Shown here: positions 8,995 through 16,975 of the stretch, in pieces
How positions within the stretch are numbered: the first letter of the stretch is position 1
Layout of the letters: every line of letters begins with the position of its first letter
DNA from: Cupriavidus nantongensis
GTDB lineage: Bacteria > Pseudomonadota > Gammaproteobacteria > Burkholderiales > Burkholderiaceae
DNA: 64,000 nt
Direction: 5' to 3'
Assembly (NCBI RefSeq): GCF_001598055.1
Contig: NZ_CP014844.1
Location: 1,302,001 to 1,366,000, forward strand
Translations under genes and position numbers: made by a program
The notes under the pieces: model-generated
Database searches by the model: none
Seen by the model: the letters and a program-made list of their open reading frames with translations, nothing else
Told to the model about the DNA's origin: nothing

Positions 8995-10200
8995 ATGGAA
9001 GGCTATATCCTCGACTGGGCCAATATGCTGCTGCGGTGGGTGCACGTCATCACCGCCATCGCATGGATCGGCTCTTCGTTCTATTTCGTGTGGCTGGACA
9101 ACAGCCTGACCAAGCCCACCGCGCCGGACCTGAAGGAGAAGGGTGTCGACGGCGAACTGTGGGCCGTGCACGGCGGCGGCTTCTACAACCCGCAGAAGTA
9201 CCTGACCGCGCCCAAGCAGTTGCCGGAGAACCTGCACTGGTTCTACTGGGAGTCGTATTCGACCTGGATGAGCGGCTTTGCGCTGCTGGTGGTGCTGTAC
9301 CTGTTCAATGCCAGCACGTTCCTGATCGACAAGAACGTGTACGACATGTCGCCCGGCGCGGCGGTCGGCTTCGCGGTGTCGTACCTGCTGATCGGCTGGA
9401 TCGTCTATGACAGCATCTGCCGCCTGTTCAACAAGAACGACCGCCTGGTCGGCATCCTGGTGGCGATCTACATCGCCGCCGCCGCCTACGTCGCGTGCCA
9501 TATCTTCTCGGGCCGCGCGGCGTTCCTGCTGACCGGCGCGATGATCGCGACGATCATGAGCGCGAACGTGCTGGCGTGGATCATCCCGGGCCAGCGCAAG
9601 GTGGTCGCGGCACTGAAGGCCGGCCAGCCGGTGGACCCGATCCACGGCAAGCGCGGCAAGCAGCGCAGCGTGCACAACACCTACTTCACGCTGCCGGTGC
9701 TGTTCGCGATGCTGTCGAACCACTACAGCATGACCTACGCCCACAAGTACAACTGGGTGGTGCTGATCCTGATCATGCTGTCGGGCGTGCTGATCCGCCA
9801 GTTCTTCATCCTGAAGCACAAGGGCAAGATCAACGTGCTGTGGCCTGCCGCCGGCGTCGCCGCGCTGGGCGTGGTCGCCGTGATGATCGCGCCGCAGCCG
9901 CGCCCGGCCGTGGCCAAGGCCGACGGCGAGGCCGCCACGGCGGTCAGCTTCGCCAAGGTGCAGGAAGTGATGAACGCGCGCTGCGTGCAGTGCCACGCCG
10001 AGCAGCCGAAGATGATGCCGACCGCGGCCAAGGGCATCAAGCTCGAGACGCCCGAGGACATCAAGGCCCACGCCCAGCTGATCTACCAGCAGGCGGTGCA
10101 GCAGAAGGCGATGCCGCTGGGCAACGTGACGCAGATTACCGACGACGAACGCGCGCTGCTGGGGCAGTGGTTCGAAGGCGGTGCCAAGACTACGAACTAA
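8995..10200 (+). CDS. puuD: Membrane-bound urate hydroxylase with cytochrome c domain
   Basis: Oxidises urate to 5-hydroxyisourate and passes electrons to a c-type cytochrome instead of O2. The 401-residue protein has several transmembrane helices in the first about 300 residues (MLLRWVHVITAIAWIGSSFYFVW opens the DUF989 domain; the WMSGFALLVVLYLF and LLIGWIVYD segments follow). A C-terminal periplasmic cytochrome c domain carries a single CVQCH haem motif and a downstream methionine ligand candidate (QKAMPLGN). The start follows an AGGAGA site. This type replaces soluble uricase in many proteobacteria. The transcript ends at the terminator at 10330-10355, behind which the intron sits. Confidence 0.95.
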   Translation: MEGYILDWANMLLRWVHVITAIAWIGSSFYFVWLDNSLTKPTAPDLKEKGVDGELWAVHGGGFYNPQKYLTAPKQLPENLHWFYWESYSTWMSGFALLVVLYLFNASTFLIDKNVYDMSPGAAVGFAVSYLLIGWIVYDSICRLFNKNDRLVGILVAIYIAAAAYVACHIFSGRAAFLLTGAMIATIMSANVLAWIIPGQRKVVAALKAGQPVDPIHGKRGKQRSVHNTYFTLPVLFAMLSNHYSMTYAHKYNWVVLILIMLSGVLIRQFFILKHKGKINVLWPAAGVAALGVVAVMIAPQPRPAVAKADGEAATAVSFAKVQEVMNARCVQCHAEQPKMMPTAAKGIKLETPEDIKAHAQLIYQQAVQQKAMPLGNVTQITDDERALLGQWFEGGAKTTN

Positions 10201-10224
10201 CGTGGTCTGAACCGGGAAGCATTG

Positions 10225-10318
10225 GGGCTGGCGCGTGCAGAGCCAGCCCGCGAAATCCGAGCATCGGTGATCGACGGTCCGGAGGGTTGAGCGGTTGGCA
10301 ACCGTCAGTACCGGACCG
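10225..10318 (+). other. Structured 3' untranslated region of puuD
   Basis: Two structured elements occupy the 130 bases between the puuD stop and its terminator. One is a perfect 8-bp hairpin GGGCTGGC/GCCAGCCC (10225-10249). The other is a nested element with outer arms CGGTCCGG (10275-10282) and CCGGACCG (10311-10318) enclosing CGGTT-GGC-AACCG (10292-10304). There is no reading frame of note. It could be a 3' stability element or the source of a small RNA. Confidence 0.5.
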
Positions 10319-10329
10319 GCGAGGGTTTG

Positions 10330-10355
10330 AACGGGGCCTTGTGCCCCGTTTTTTT
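10330..10355 (+). terminator. Rho-independent terminator of hiuH-puuD and intron target
   Basis: A perfect 8-bp stem AACGGGGC / GCCCCGTT with a CTTGT loop, followed by T-run bases to 10355. The group IIC intron begins at the very next base, which is the known insertion preference of this intron class. Confidence 0.92.
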
Positions 10356-12212
10356 GTGCGCCCAGCATGGGCGCACTCTTGTGGGTGCAAGTCCCACCGT
10401 AAGTTGATCACAGCGAACGAAGCGAAGCGCAACTGCGTGAGGGCGACCGAGCGTGGGGAGGAAGCGTAGAGCGTAAATCGTGAGCCGATGAACAAGAACC
10501 ACATAGAAGGCGCGGCTGAGCAGGGCGAGCGGGCGAGAAACCGCGAAGCTCTTGTGATCAAGGCGAGGCAGCGTAAATGTGGCGGCTGTGCGATGAAGGA
10601 GTGCGTTCTTACCTGGGGAGACCTCACCTCAATCCTGAAAGGGTAACGGCGTCGAGCCGGAGTGAGGAGTCAGCAGAGGCTGTAGTAGCCAGAGGACAGA
10701 CCGGCAAGGTTGGAGCTATTGGCGAAGGGCCGAACGAGAGGAAGTGTCGGAAGCCATGACGATGATGGAGGCCAGGCGCCAGAAGCCCGTGCGAGCGGGG
10801 CGGGACACCGAAGCCAGGGGTGAAGCCCCGGCTGGAGTGGGCCGTGGCGAAGCCGAAATCCCGCGGCATGAAGCGGACGGCACAGGGTCGGCGCTGCTGG
10901 AAGCGGCGCTGACGCGCGAGAACTTGCGGCAGGCATTCAAACGGGTGCGGGCGAACAAGGGATCGGCGGGTGTGGACGGGCTGGACATTGACCAGACGTC
11001 GCGCAAACTGGTGTCCGAGTGGCCCCGTATCCGCGAGGAACTGCTGCGGGGGACGTACCGGCCCAGTCCGGTACGAAGGGTGATGATCCCGAAGGCGGCA
11101 GGTGGCGAGCGCGAGCTTGGCATCCCGACGGTGACGGATCGGCTGATCCAGCAGGCGCTGTTGCAAGTCCTGCAACCGCTGCTTGACCCGACCTTCAGCA
11201 AGCATAGCTACGGATTTCGGCCTGGACGGCGAGCACATGATGCGGTGCTAGCCGCTCAGTCGTTCGTGCAGTCGGGCCGGCATGTGGTGGTGGATGTGGA
11301 CTTGGAGAAGTTCTTCGACCGAGTCAACCACGACATCCTGATCGACCGCCTAAGGAAACGCATCGCCGACGCCGGGATCATCCGGCTGATACGAGCCTAC
11401 CTGAACGCGGGAATCATGGATGGCGGGGTGGTCATGGAACGGCATCAGGGAACGCCGCAAGGTGGCCCTCTGTCGCCGCTGCTGGCCAACGTCCTGCTAG
11501 ACGAGGTGGATAAGGAGTTAGAGAAGCGGGGCCATTGCTTTGCACGATATGCCGACGACTGCAACATCTACGTTGGCAGTCGTCATGCAGGTGAGCGGGT
11601 GATGGTTCTGCTACGAAGGCTCTATGACCGCCTCAGGCTGAAAGTCAACGAAACCAAAAGCGCGGTGGCGCTTGTGTTTGGTCGTAAGTTCCTAGGGTAT
11701 GCCCTATGGCAAGCACCGGACGGCGCGATTAAGCGTGTAGTGGCTACCAAGCCGATGGCGGCGTTCAAACAGCGTGTCAGGAACCTGACGCGGCGCAATG
11801 GTGGGCGCAGCCTCCAGGCCGTGGTCGATCAGTTGCGCTCCTACCTGCTGGGCTGGAAAGCCTACTTCGGGCTGGCGCAGACCTCCAGAATCTGGCGCGA
11901 GCTAGATAGCTGGATAAGGCGGCGGCTTCGGGCCTTGCAACTCAAACAGTGGCGCAGGGGCAAGACTATCCACCGTGAACTGCTTCGCCTGGGGGCCTCA
12001 CTACCGGTGGCGCAGTCGGTGGCGGCGTTAAGCCGTCGCTGGTGGCACAACAGCCTATCGGCGATTCATCGGGTGCTGACCACTGCCTACTTCGATAGCC
12101 TGGGCCTGCCCCGTCTCGTCTGACCTCAACCTCTCGAACCGCCCGGTGCGGACCCGCATGCCGGGTGGTGTGGCAGGGGATGCAGCCCTGATGGGCTGCC
12201 CCCTATGCCGAT
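10356..12212 (+). mobile_element. Bacterial group IIC intron, apparently full length
   Basis: About 1.86 kb with a classic IIC RNA layout. The 5' end GTGCGCCCAGCATGGGCGCA folds as domain I start and resembles the Oceanobacillus and Geobacillus IIC introns. Conserved pieces include TTCTTACCTGGGGAG near 10608 and GTCAGCAGAGG near 10669. An internal maturase gene follows. Domain V lies near 12136-12171 (ACCGCCCGG...CCGGGTGGT with the CGC-type triad of this class). A domain VI stem (GCAGCCC-TGAT-GGGCTGC) has a purine bulge candidate, and the 3' end is near GAT at 12210-12212. The 5' boundary is firm because of the terminator T-run; the 3' boundary is good to a few bases. The intron stops about 10 bases short of the converging manganese exporter gene. 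Confidence 0.9.
10744..12123 (+). CDS. ltrA: Group II intron reverse transcriptase/maturase
   Basis: The intron-encoded protein of 459 residues assists splicing and reverse-splices the intron RNA into new sites. Reverse transcriptase blocks are intact: YGFRPGR (about 156-162), VDVDLEKFFDRV (about 183-194), GTPQGGPLSPLLANV (236-250) and the catalytic YADD box at 269-272. The thumb/maturase X domain follows (LRSYLLGWKAYFGLA). There is no C-terminal HNH endonuclease, as expected for class C introns. The start is a GTG at 10744 just after GAGAGGAA; in-frame ATGs follow at codons 5 and 7. Its less GC-biased codon use than its neighbours fits a mobile origin. Confidence 0.94.
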   Translation: MSEAMTMMEARRQKPVRAGRDTEARGEAPAGVGRGEAEIPRHEADGTGSALLEAALTRENLRQAFKRVRANKGSAGVDGLDIDQTSRKLVSEWPRIREELLRGTYRPSPVRRVMIPKAAGGERELGIPTVTDRLIQQALLQVLQPLLDPTFSKHSYGFRPGRRAHDAVLAAQSFVQSGRHVVVDVDLEKFFDRVNHDILIDRLRKRIADAGIIRLIRAYLNAGIMDGGVVMERHQGTPQGGPLSPLLANVLLDEVDKELEKRGHCFARYADDCNIYVGSRHAGERVMVLLRRLYDRLRLKVNETKSAVALVFGRKFLGYALWQAPDGAIKRVVATKPMAAFKQRVRNLTRRNGGRSLQAVVDQLRSYLLGWKAYFGLAQTSRIWRELDSWIRRRLRALQLKQWRRGKTIHRELLRLGASLPVAQSVAALSRRWWHNSLSAIHRVLTTAYFDSLGLPRLV

Positions 12213-12222
12213 TGCCTGGCGC

Positions 12223-12798
12223 TTATCCGCCGATATTCAGCAGCGCCAGCACCCCCAGCACCAGGAAGATCCCAGCCGCAACCTTGTGCACCAGCCCGAT
12301 CGGCATCTTGTTGGCGAACCGGTCGCCCAGCAATACGGCCGGTGCATTGGCGATCATCATGCCGAAGGTGGTGCCCATGACCACCGCCAGCACGGCGTCG
12401 CTGAAGCGCGCCGCCAGCGCGACCGTGGCGATCTGGGTCTTGTCGCCCATCTCGGCAAAGAAGAAGGCGACCAGGGTGGTGCCGAGGATGCCGATGAAAC
12501 CCTTGACCGGCCTGGACTGCTCGGCGTCGTCGAGCTTGTCGGGGATCAGCATCCACGCGGCCATGGCGATAAAGCCCAGGCCCAGGATCCAGCGCAGCAG
12601 GCTTTCACCGACCACGTGGGTGATCCAGCCGCCGAGCGCGCCGGCAAAGCCGTGGTTGAACAGCGTGGCGATCAGGATGCCGAGGATGATCGGCACCGGC
12701 TTGCGGTAGCGCGCGGCCAGTACCAGCGACAGCAGCTGCGTCTTGTCGCCCATTTCTGCGAGGGCGACGATGCCTGTGGAGACGAGGAAGGCTTCCAT
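12223..12798 (-). CDS. TMEM165/GDT1 (UPF0016) family manganese exporter
   Basis: A predicted inner-membrane Mn2+ efflux protein of 191 residues. It consists of two homologous halves, each with three transmembrane helices and the signature E-x-G-D-K-T/S: ALAEMGDKTQL in the first half and FFAEMGDKTQI in the second. These acidic motifs bind the cation. ATG 12798 (MEAFLVSTGIV) is chosen because it opens the first helix; the in-frame extension upstream translates the riboswitch leader and is not protein-like. A Mn2+-sensing riboswitch and a good promoter precede it, so expression is probably induced by manganese. The gene converges on the intron and has no obvious terminator left before it. Confidence 0.92.
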   Translation of the reverse strand: MEAFLVSTGIVALAEMGDKTQLLSLVLAARYRKPVPIILGILIATLFNHGFAGALGGWITHVVGESLLRWILGLGFIAMAAWMLIPDKLDDAEQSRPVKGFIGILGTTLVAFFFAEMGDKTQIATVALAARFSDAVLAVVMGTTFGMMIANAPAVLLGDRFANKMPIGLVHKVAAGIFLVLGVLALLNIGG

Positions 12799-12884
12799 AT
12801 TGGTCTTGTGGGGTAACCGGGCCGCAATGCATCGCGAGATGCCAATGACGCAACCCTTTCCCGGCCCGGCCAGAAAGGGATGGT

Positions 12885-13048
12885 CATCGGTCTCGCCAGG
12901 CATGGACGCTGCCTGGGCCGGTCTGGCCAGGCGGGTCCGGAGCTGCGCACGCCATAACCGCAAGCGGTCAAGTCTGTTGACGTACGCCCCTGTCTGCCGG
13001 AGTCCGCATTGCGCGGCGCGGCGAGAGCAGGGCGGCTACTCCCCAATG
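12885..13048 (-). ncRNA. yybP-ykoY manganese riboswitch
   Basis: Read on the minus strand the leader has the conserved parts of this aptamer: GGGGAGTAGC at 13044-13035, the CGTCAACA loop segment near 12983, GCGCAGCTCCGG near 12945, and the closing GGCGAGACC just before 12888. The P1 helix can be drawn as CATTGG (13043-13048) with CCGATG (12885-12890), containing one G-U pair. The two loops bind Mn2+ in known members. A GC-rich hairpin at about 12855-12882 between aptamer and gene may be the expression platform; no U-run follows it, so control could be translational. Confidence 0.88.
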
Positions 13049-13057
13049 GAAGCGGCG

Positions 13058-13087
13058 ATTATAACCGCGGCGGCGGTGGCTTGTCCA
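13058..13087 (-). promoter_or_regulatory. Sigma-70 promoter of the manganese exporter transcript
   Basis: On the minus strand TGGACA (13082-13087) and a perfect TATAAT (13058-13063) are separated by 18 bp. The predicted transcription start near 13051 lies just before the riboswitch P1 helix. Confidence 0.85.
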
Positions 13088-13112
13088 CCGCCGCTGGCGG
13101 CCGGCACGGCGC

Positions 13113-14276
13113 TCAGGCCGGCACCGGCGCGTTGTCGCTGGTCTGGCGGCCGCGGAAGTCGGTCCAGCACAGCGCCTTGAAGTCATAGAGCTTGCAGCGG
13201 CGCGCGGTGTCGAAATACCAGCGCCACGAGAAGTTCTCGATAATGATGCGGCCCGGCAGGGCGTGCTCCAGCAGCGCCTGCGCGCGCTTGAGGCGGTACA
13301 GCGGCACGCTCATGTCGACGTGGTGCGCGGTGTGTTCCATGATGTGGTGCAGTGCCGCGCCGATGCCATGGCGGAAGCGCAGGTGCACGGTGGTCGAGAC
13401 GAAGGGCTGGGCGCGGGCCCACATCGTCTTGGTGTCGTACCAGGCGACGCTGGTGTGGGTATGGTGCACGTACAGCACGAAGCCGACGGTGACGTTCCAC
13501 ACCAGGAAGGGCAGCACGAAGCCGGCGCCGACCAGCATCCACACCGACTGCTGCGTCGCCAGCGCCAGGCCGACCAGCGCGCCGATCCAGGCCAGCCCGA
13601 ACGCCGCCACCAGCACGCAGTCGCCGGTAAAGATCGGCCGGCGCGTGGCCATCTGGCGCTTGCTGGGGAAGAACAGCTTGCACCACCAGATCTCGACCAG
13701 GTAATACAGCCCCGGGCCGAAGCCGGTGCGGTAGATGCGCTCCATCACGCGGCGCCAGCGCGGCAGCGCGTTGAATTCCTCGAGCGAATACGGCGCCCAG
13801 ACGAAGTCGAAGCCCTTCAGGTTGGTGTAGCCGTGATGGACCACGTTATGGCCGACTTCCCACAGGCTGTACGGCGTCAGCGAGGGCAGGAAGGTCAGCC
13901 GGCCCAGCCACTTGTTCAGGCCGCGGCGCGGGGTCAGGCTCTGGTGGCAGGCATCGTGGCCGATGATAAACAGGCGCGCGATCACCAGCCCCGCCAGCAC
14001 GCCCAGCGCGAGCTTGGCGGCCCAGTGCGGCGACAGCACCACGCCGGCCAGCACGGCGCCGAACAGCAGGTAATCGAATACGAACAGCATCAGCGCGCGC
14101 GGCGTGCTGCGCTGGCCCAGCGGGATCAGCCAGCCGCGGATGATCTTGCGCGACGGCAGCGGCGCGTCCGGCGCGATCGGTTCGGGCAGCGGGGCGTGAT
14201 GCGGTGCCTGGGGGCGCGCGCGGGCATGCGCGGCGGCATGCTCGGCGGGCGAATCTGCGGTGTGGTAAGCGGTCAT
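13113..14276 (-). CDS. Fatty acid desaturase family protein
   Basis: A 387-residue membrane di-iron enzyme, probably introducing a double bond into an acyl chain or related lipid. The three histidine clusters are present: HDACH (about residue 107), HNVVHH (about 143) and HTAHH (about 315), with an extra HHTHT near 272. Hydrophobic pairs around residues 63-105 and 235-270 give the usual four-helix layout. The N-terminal 40 residues are rich in Ala, His and Pro. Start ATG 14276 has an AGAAGG site 8 bases upstream. It stands alone between the manganese exporter and guaD. Substrate and regioselectivity cannot be told from the sequence. Confidence 0.9.
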   Translation of the reverse strand: MTAYHTADSPAEHAAAHARARPQAPHHAPLPEPIAPDAPLPSRKIIRGWLIPLGQRSTPRALMLFVFDYLLFGAVLAGVVLSPHWAAKLALGVLAGLVIARLFIIGHDACHQSLTPRRGLNKWLGRLTFLPSLTPYSLWEVGHNVVHHGYTNLKGFDFVWAPYSLEEFNALPRWRRVMERIYRTGFGPGLYYLVEIWWCKLFFPSKRQMATRRPIFTGDCVLVAAFGLAWIGALVGLALATQQSVWMLVGAGFVLPFLVWNVTVGFVLYVHHTHTSVAWYDTKTMWARAQPFVSTTVHLRFRHGIGAALHHIMEHTAHHVDMSVPLYRLKRAQALLEHALPGRIIIENFSWRWYFDTARRCKLYDFKALCWTDFRGRQTSDNAPVPA

Positions 14277-14420
14277 GCAGAACCTTCTGATTGCGGTCGA
14301 TGGGTATGCGTGCGCGGCAAAACAGCGTGGCCGCGGCGGAACCGCAAGGTTAGAAGGCTTTGTCGAAGGCAGTCTTGACGGTCGTCAAGCCGGTGGGACG
14401 GCGGAAGCGGTAAGGGCGCG

Positions 14421-14440
14421 CCCGCCGCAAGTGCGGCGGG
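14421..14440 (-). terminator. GC hairpin downstream of guaD
   Basis: A perfect 8-bp stem CCCGCCGC / GCGGCGGG with a 4-base loop lies about 25 bases beyond the guaD stop. It has no T-run on the minus strand, so it could be a weak terminator or a 3' end stabiliser. The rest of the 14277-14465 spacer shows nothing recognisable. Confidence 0.5.
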
Positions 14441-14465
14441 TCAGGGGTGCGGGAAGTGTGGCGGA

Positions 14466-15788
14466 TCAGGCTGCCGGGATGCTGGCCGGCTCGCCCATCA
14501 CGTAGACGCTGTCGATCACGCGGTCGTCGCCCAGCATGGCAAAGGCGAACAGCTCTTCTTCCAGCGTTTCCGAGCGGTTGCTGCGGCGGGCGATCAGCGG
14601 CGTCGCCTTCGGATCCAGCACGATGAAGTCGGCCTCGCAGCCTTCGCTGAAGCTGCCGACGCGGCCGGTCCAGCCCAGCGCCTCGGCCGCGGCGCGGGTG
14701 GCCAGGTAGAACATGCGCAGCGCGGTCAGGTAGTAGCCGCCCATGCGCGCCACCTTGTGCGCGGCGTTCATGGTGCGGAACATCGAGAACGAGGTGCCGC
14801 CGCCGACGTCGGTGGCCAGCGTCACGTTCAGGCGGTTGGCATCGGACTGGTGGAAGTCGTAGAAGCCGCTACCGAGGAACAGGTTGGAAGTCGGGCAGTG
14901 CGCCACCGCGGCGCCGCTGTCGGCCAGCCGGCGGCGGTCGTCCTGGTCCAGGTAGATGGCGTGGCCGTACATCGCGCCGGGACGCAGCAGGCCATAGCGG
15001 TCGTAGACATCCAGGTAGCTGCGCGCGTTCGGGAACAGCTCGGCCACCCATTTGACCTCGTCGCGGTTCTCCGCCACGTGGGTCTGGATAAACGCGTCCG
15101 GATAGGCGCGTGCCAGCTCGCCGCAGGCGGCCAGCTGCGCCTCGGTCGAGGTCGGGGCGAAGCGCGGCGTGATCGCGTACGACAGCCGCCCCTTGTTATG
15201 CCAGCGCGACAGCAGGTCGGCGGAATCCCGGGCGCCGCTTTCGGCGGTGTCGCGCAGGAATTCGGGGCAGTTGCGGTCCATCATCACCTTGCCGGTGACC
15301 ATGCGCAGGTTGCGCGCCTCGCTTTCGGCGAAGAGGGCGTCGGCCGAAGCCTTGTGCACCGTGCTCCAGACCACCGCGCTGGTGGTGCCGTTGCGCAGCA
15401 GTTCCTCGGTGAAGAAGCCGGCGACGCCGCGTGCGTAGTCGGGATCGGCGAAGCGGCGCTCCTCGGGGAAGGTGTAGGTGTCGAGCCAGTGCAGCAGGCC
15501 CGGCGACGGCGACGCGATCATGTCGGTCTGCGGGAAGTGCACGTGGGTATCGATAAAGCCGGGCACGATCAGCTTGCCGCGGTGGTCGATGACCTCGGCG
15601 CCGGCCGGGATGCGTGCGGCCAGTTGCGCGTAGTCGCCGGCGGCGGCGATGCGCCCGTCGGTGACGATCAGCACCCCGTCGTCCCAATACTGATACGCGT
15701 CCTCATGGAATTGCGGGTCGCGCAGGAAATGCAGCACGCGGCCGCGAATGGCGCGGGTACGGGAGTCAGTGGTGGGGTGGGTCGTCAT
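14466..15788 (-). CDS. guaD: Guanine deaminase
   Basis: Zn-dependent amidohydrolase converting guanine to xanthine and ammonia, feeding the xanthine dehydrogenase encoded upstream. The 440-residue protein carries the family motifs in order: PGFIDTHVHFPQTDMI (first metal histidines), THVAENRDEVKWV, YGHAIYLD and LATDVGGGTSFSMFRT with the metal aspartate. Start ATG 15788 follows GAGAGAC. It is the last gene of the minus-strand run xdhA-xdhB-xdhC-deaminase-guaD, 76 bases behind the deaminase gene. Confidence 0.96.
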   Translation of the reverse strand: MTTHPTTDSRTRAIRGRVLHFLRDPQFHEDAYQYWDDGVLIVTDGRIAAAGDYAQLAARIPAGAEVIDHRGKLIVPGFIDTHVHFPQTDMIASPSPGLLHWLDTYTFPEERRFADPDYARGVAGFFTEELLRNGTTSAVVWSTVHKASADALFAESEARNLRMVTGKVMMDRNCPEFLRDTAESGARDSADLLSRWHNKGRLSYAITPRFAPTSTEAQLAACGELARAYPDAFIQTHVAENRDEVKWVAELFPNARSYLDVYDRYGLLRPGAMYGHAIYLDQDDRRRLADSGAAVAHCPTSNLFLGSGFYDFHQSDANRLNVTLATDVGGGTSFSMFRTMNAAHKVARMGGYYLTALRMFYLATRAAAEALGWTGRVGSFSEGCEADFIVLDPKATPLIARRSNRSETLEEELFAFAMLGDDRVIDSVYVMGEPASIPAA

Positions 15789-15864
15789 GGTTTGTCTCTC
15801 GTGGCCGGCCCGCGCGGCACCGCATGGTGCAAGCAGCAGGCCGGGCTATTGGCATGCGCCGGGC

Positions 15865-16920
15865 TCAGGCCGCGGGGGCCGTCGCGGGCGGGGACTTGGG
15901 CGGAGCGGACCAGAAGTGGTCGACTTCCGCCAGGAACTCGGCCTTCTGCATGGCAGGCAGGAAAGCCGCTTCAAAACTGTTGCGGGCCAGCTTGTGCGCG
16001 TCGGCCGCGTCCAGCGGCAGCGCGTCGAAGGTGGCTTCCCAGTTCGCATTCATATAGCCGCCGAAATAGGCCGGATCGTCCGAATGCAGGGTGATTGCCA
16101 CGCCCGCATCCAGCATGCGCTTGAGCGGGTGGTCGCGCAGGTCGGGATAGACCTTGAGCTTGACGTTCGACAGCGGGCACACCGTCAGCGCCACGCGCTC
16201 GCGCGCCAGGCGCTCGACCAGCGCGGCATCGTCGATGGCGCGCACGCCGTGGTCGATGCGCTCCGCCTTCAGGATGTCGAGCGCATCGGTCACGTATTGC
16301 GCCGGGCCTTCCTCGCCCGCGTGCGCCACCAGGTGCAGGCCCAGCTCGCGCGCCCGCGCGAACACGCGCGCGAATTTCTCGGGCGGATTGCCTTTCTCCG
16401 ACGAATCGAGCCCGACGCCGACGAAGCGGTCGCGATAGGGCAGCGCCGCTTCCAGCGTGGCGAACGCGTCTTCCTCCGACAGATGGCGCAGGAAGCACAG
16501 GATCAGGCTGCTGGAGAAGTCGTACTCGGTGCGCGCCTGCGCCAGCGCATCGGCAATGCCGTCGATCACCACGCCGATCGGCACGCCGCGCGCGGTATGG
16601 GTCTGCGGATCGAAGAAGATCTCGGCGTGGCGGACGTTGTCGGCGACGGCGCGCTTGACGTAGTCCATGGTCATGTCGAAGAAATCTTCCTCGGTCAGCA
16701 GCACGCTGGCGCCGGCGTAGTAGATGTCCAGGAACGACTGCAGGTCGGTGAAGGCGTAGGCGGCGCGCAGCGCGTCGACGCTGGGGTAGGGCAGCGCCAC
16801 CTGGTTGCGCTGCGCCAGCCGGAAGATCAGTTCCGGCTCAAGCGTGCCTTCGATATGCACATGCAGTTCGGCCTTGGGGGTGCGGCGGATCTGTTCCGCG
16901 AGCGCGGCATCGATGGTCAT
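15865..16920 (-). CDS. Adenine/adenosine deaminase of the ADA superfamily
   Basis: Zn-dependent deaminase of 351 residues. Motifs: KAELHVHIEGTLEPELIF (metal HxH), VAHAGEEGP, ERIDHGVRA, LTVCPLSNVKL and HSDDPAYFGGY (metal Asp and catalytic Asp). The EGTLEPEL wording and the overall length resemble the Pseudomonas-type enzyme shown to act on adenine, whereas classical adenosine deaminases read DGAL or DGSL at that place. Many genomes label such genes add. Adenine to hypoxanthine is therefore the better guess, adenosine to inosine the alternative. The start at 16920 (MTIDAALAEQ) is preferred to a longer frame running into xdhC. The product, hypoxanthine or inosine, would feed XDH. Confidence 0.88.
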   Translation of the reverse strand: MTIDAALAEQIRRTPKAELHVHIEGTLEPELIFRLAQRNQVALPYPSVDALRAAYAFTDLQSFLDIYYAGASVLLTEEDFFDMTMDYVKRAVADNVRHAEIFFDPQTHTARGVPIGVVIDGIADALAQARTEYDFSSSLILCFLRHLSEEDAFATLEAALPYRDRFVGVGLDSSEKGNPPEKFARVFARARELGLHLVAHAGEEGPAQYVTDALDILKAERIDHGVRAIDDAALVERLARERVALTVCPLSNVKLKVYPDLRDHPLKRMLDAGVAITLHSDDPAYFGGYMNANWEATFDALPLDAADAHKLARNSFEAAFLPAMQKAEFLAEVDHFWSAPPKSPPATAPAA

Positions 16921-16975
16921 GGGGGCCTCGTTTCTGGGCTTTTCTGTGCCGGCCGGCAGCACCGGCGGCACGGGT

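Noticed and set aside
10577..10759. A 60-codon frame inside the intron before the maturase
   Set aside because: The sequence is conserved ribozyme RNA (domains I-IV) of a group IIC intron, and the frame is incidental.
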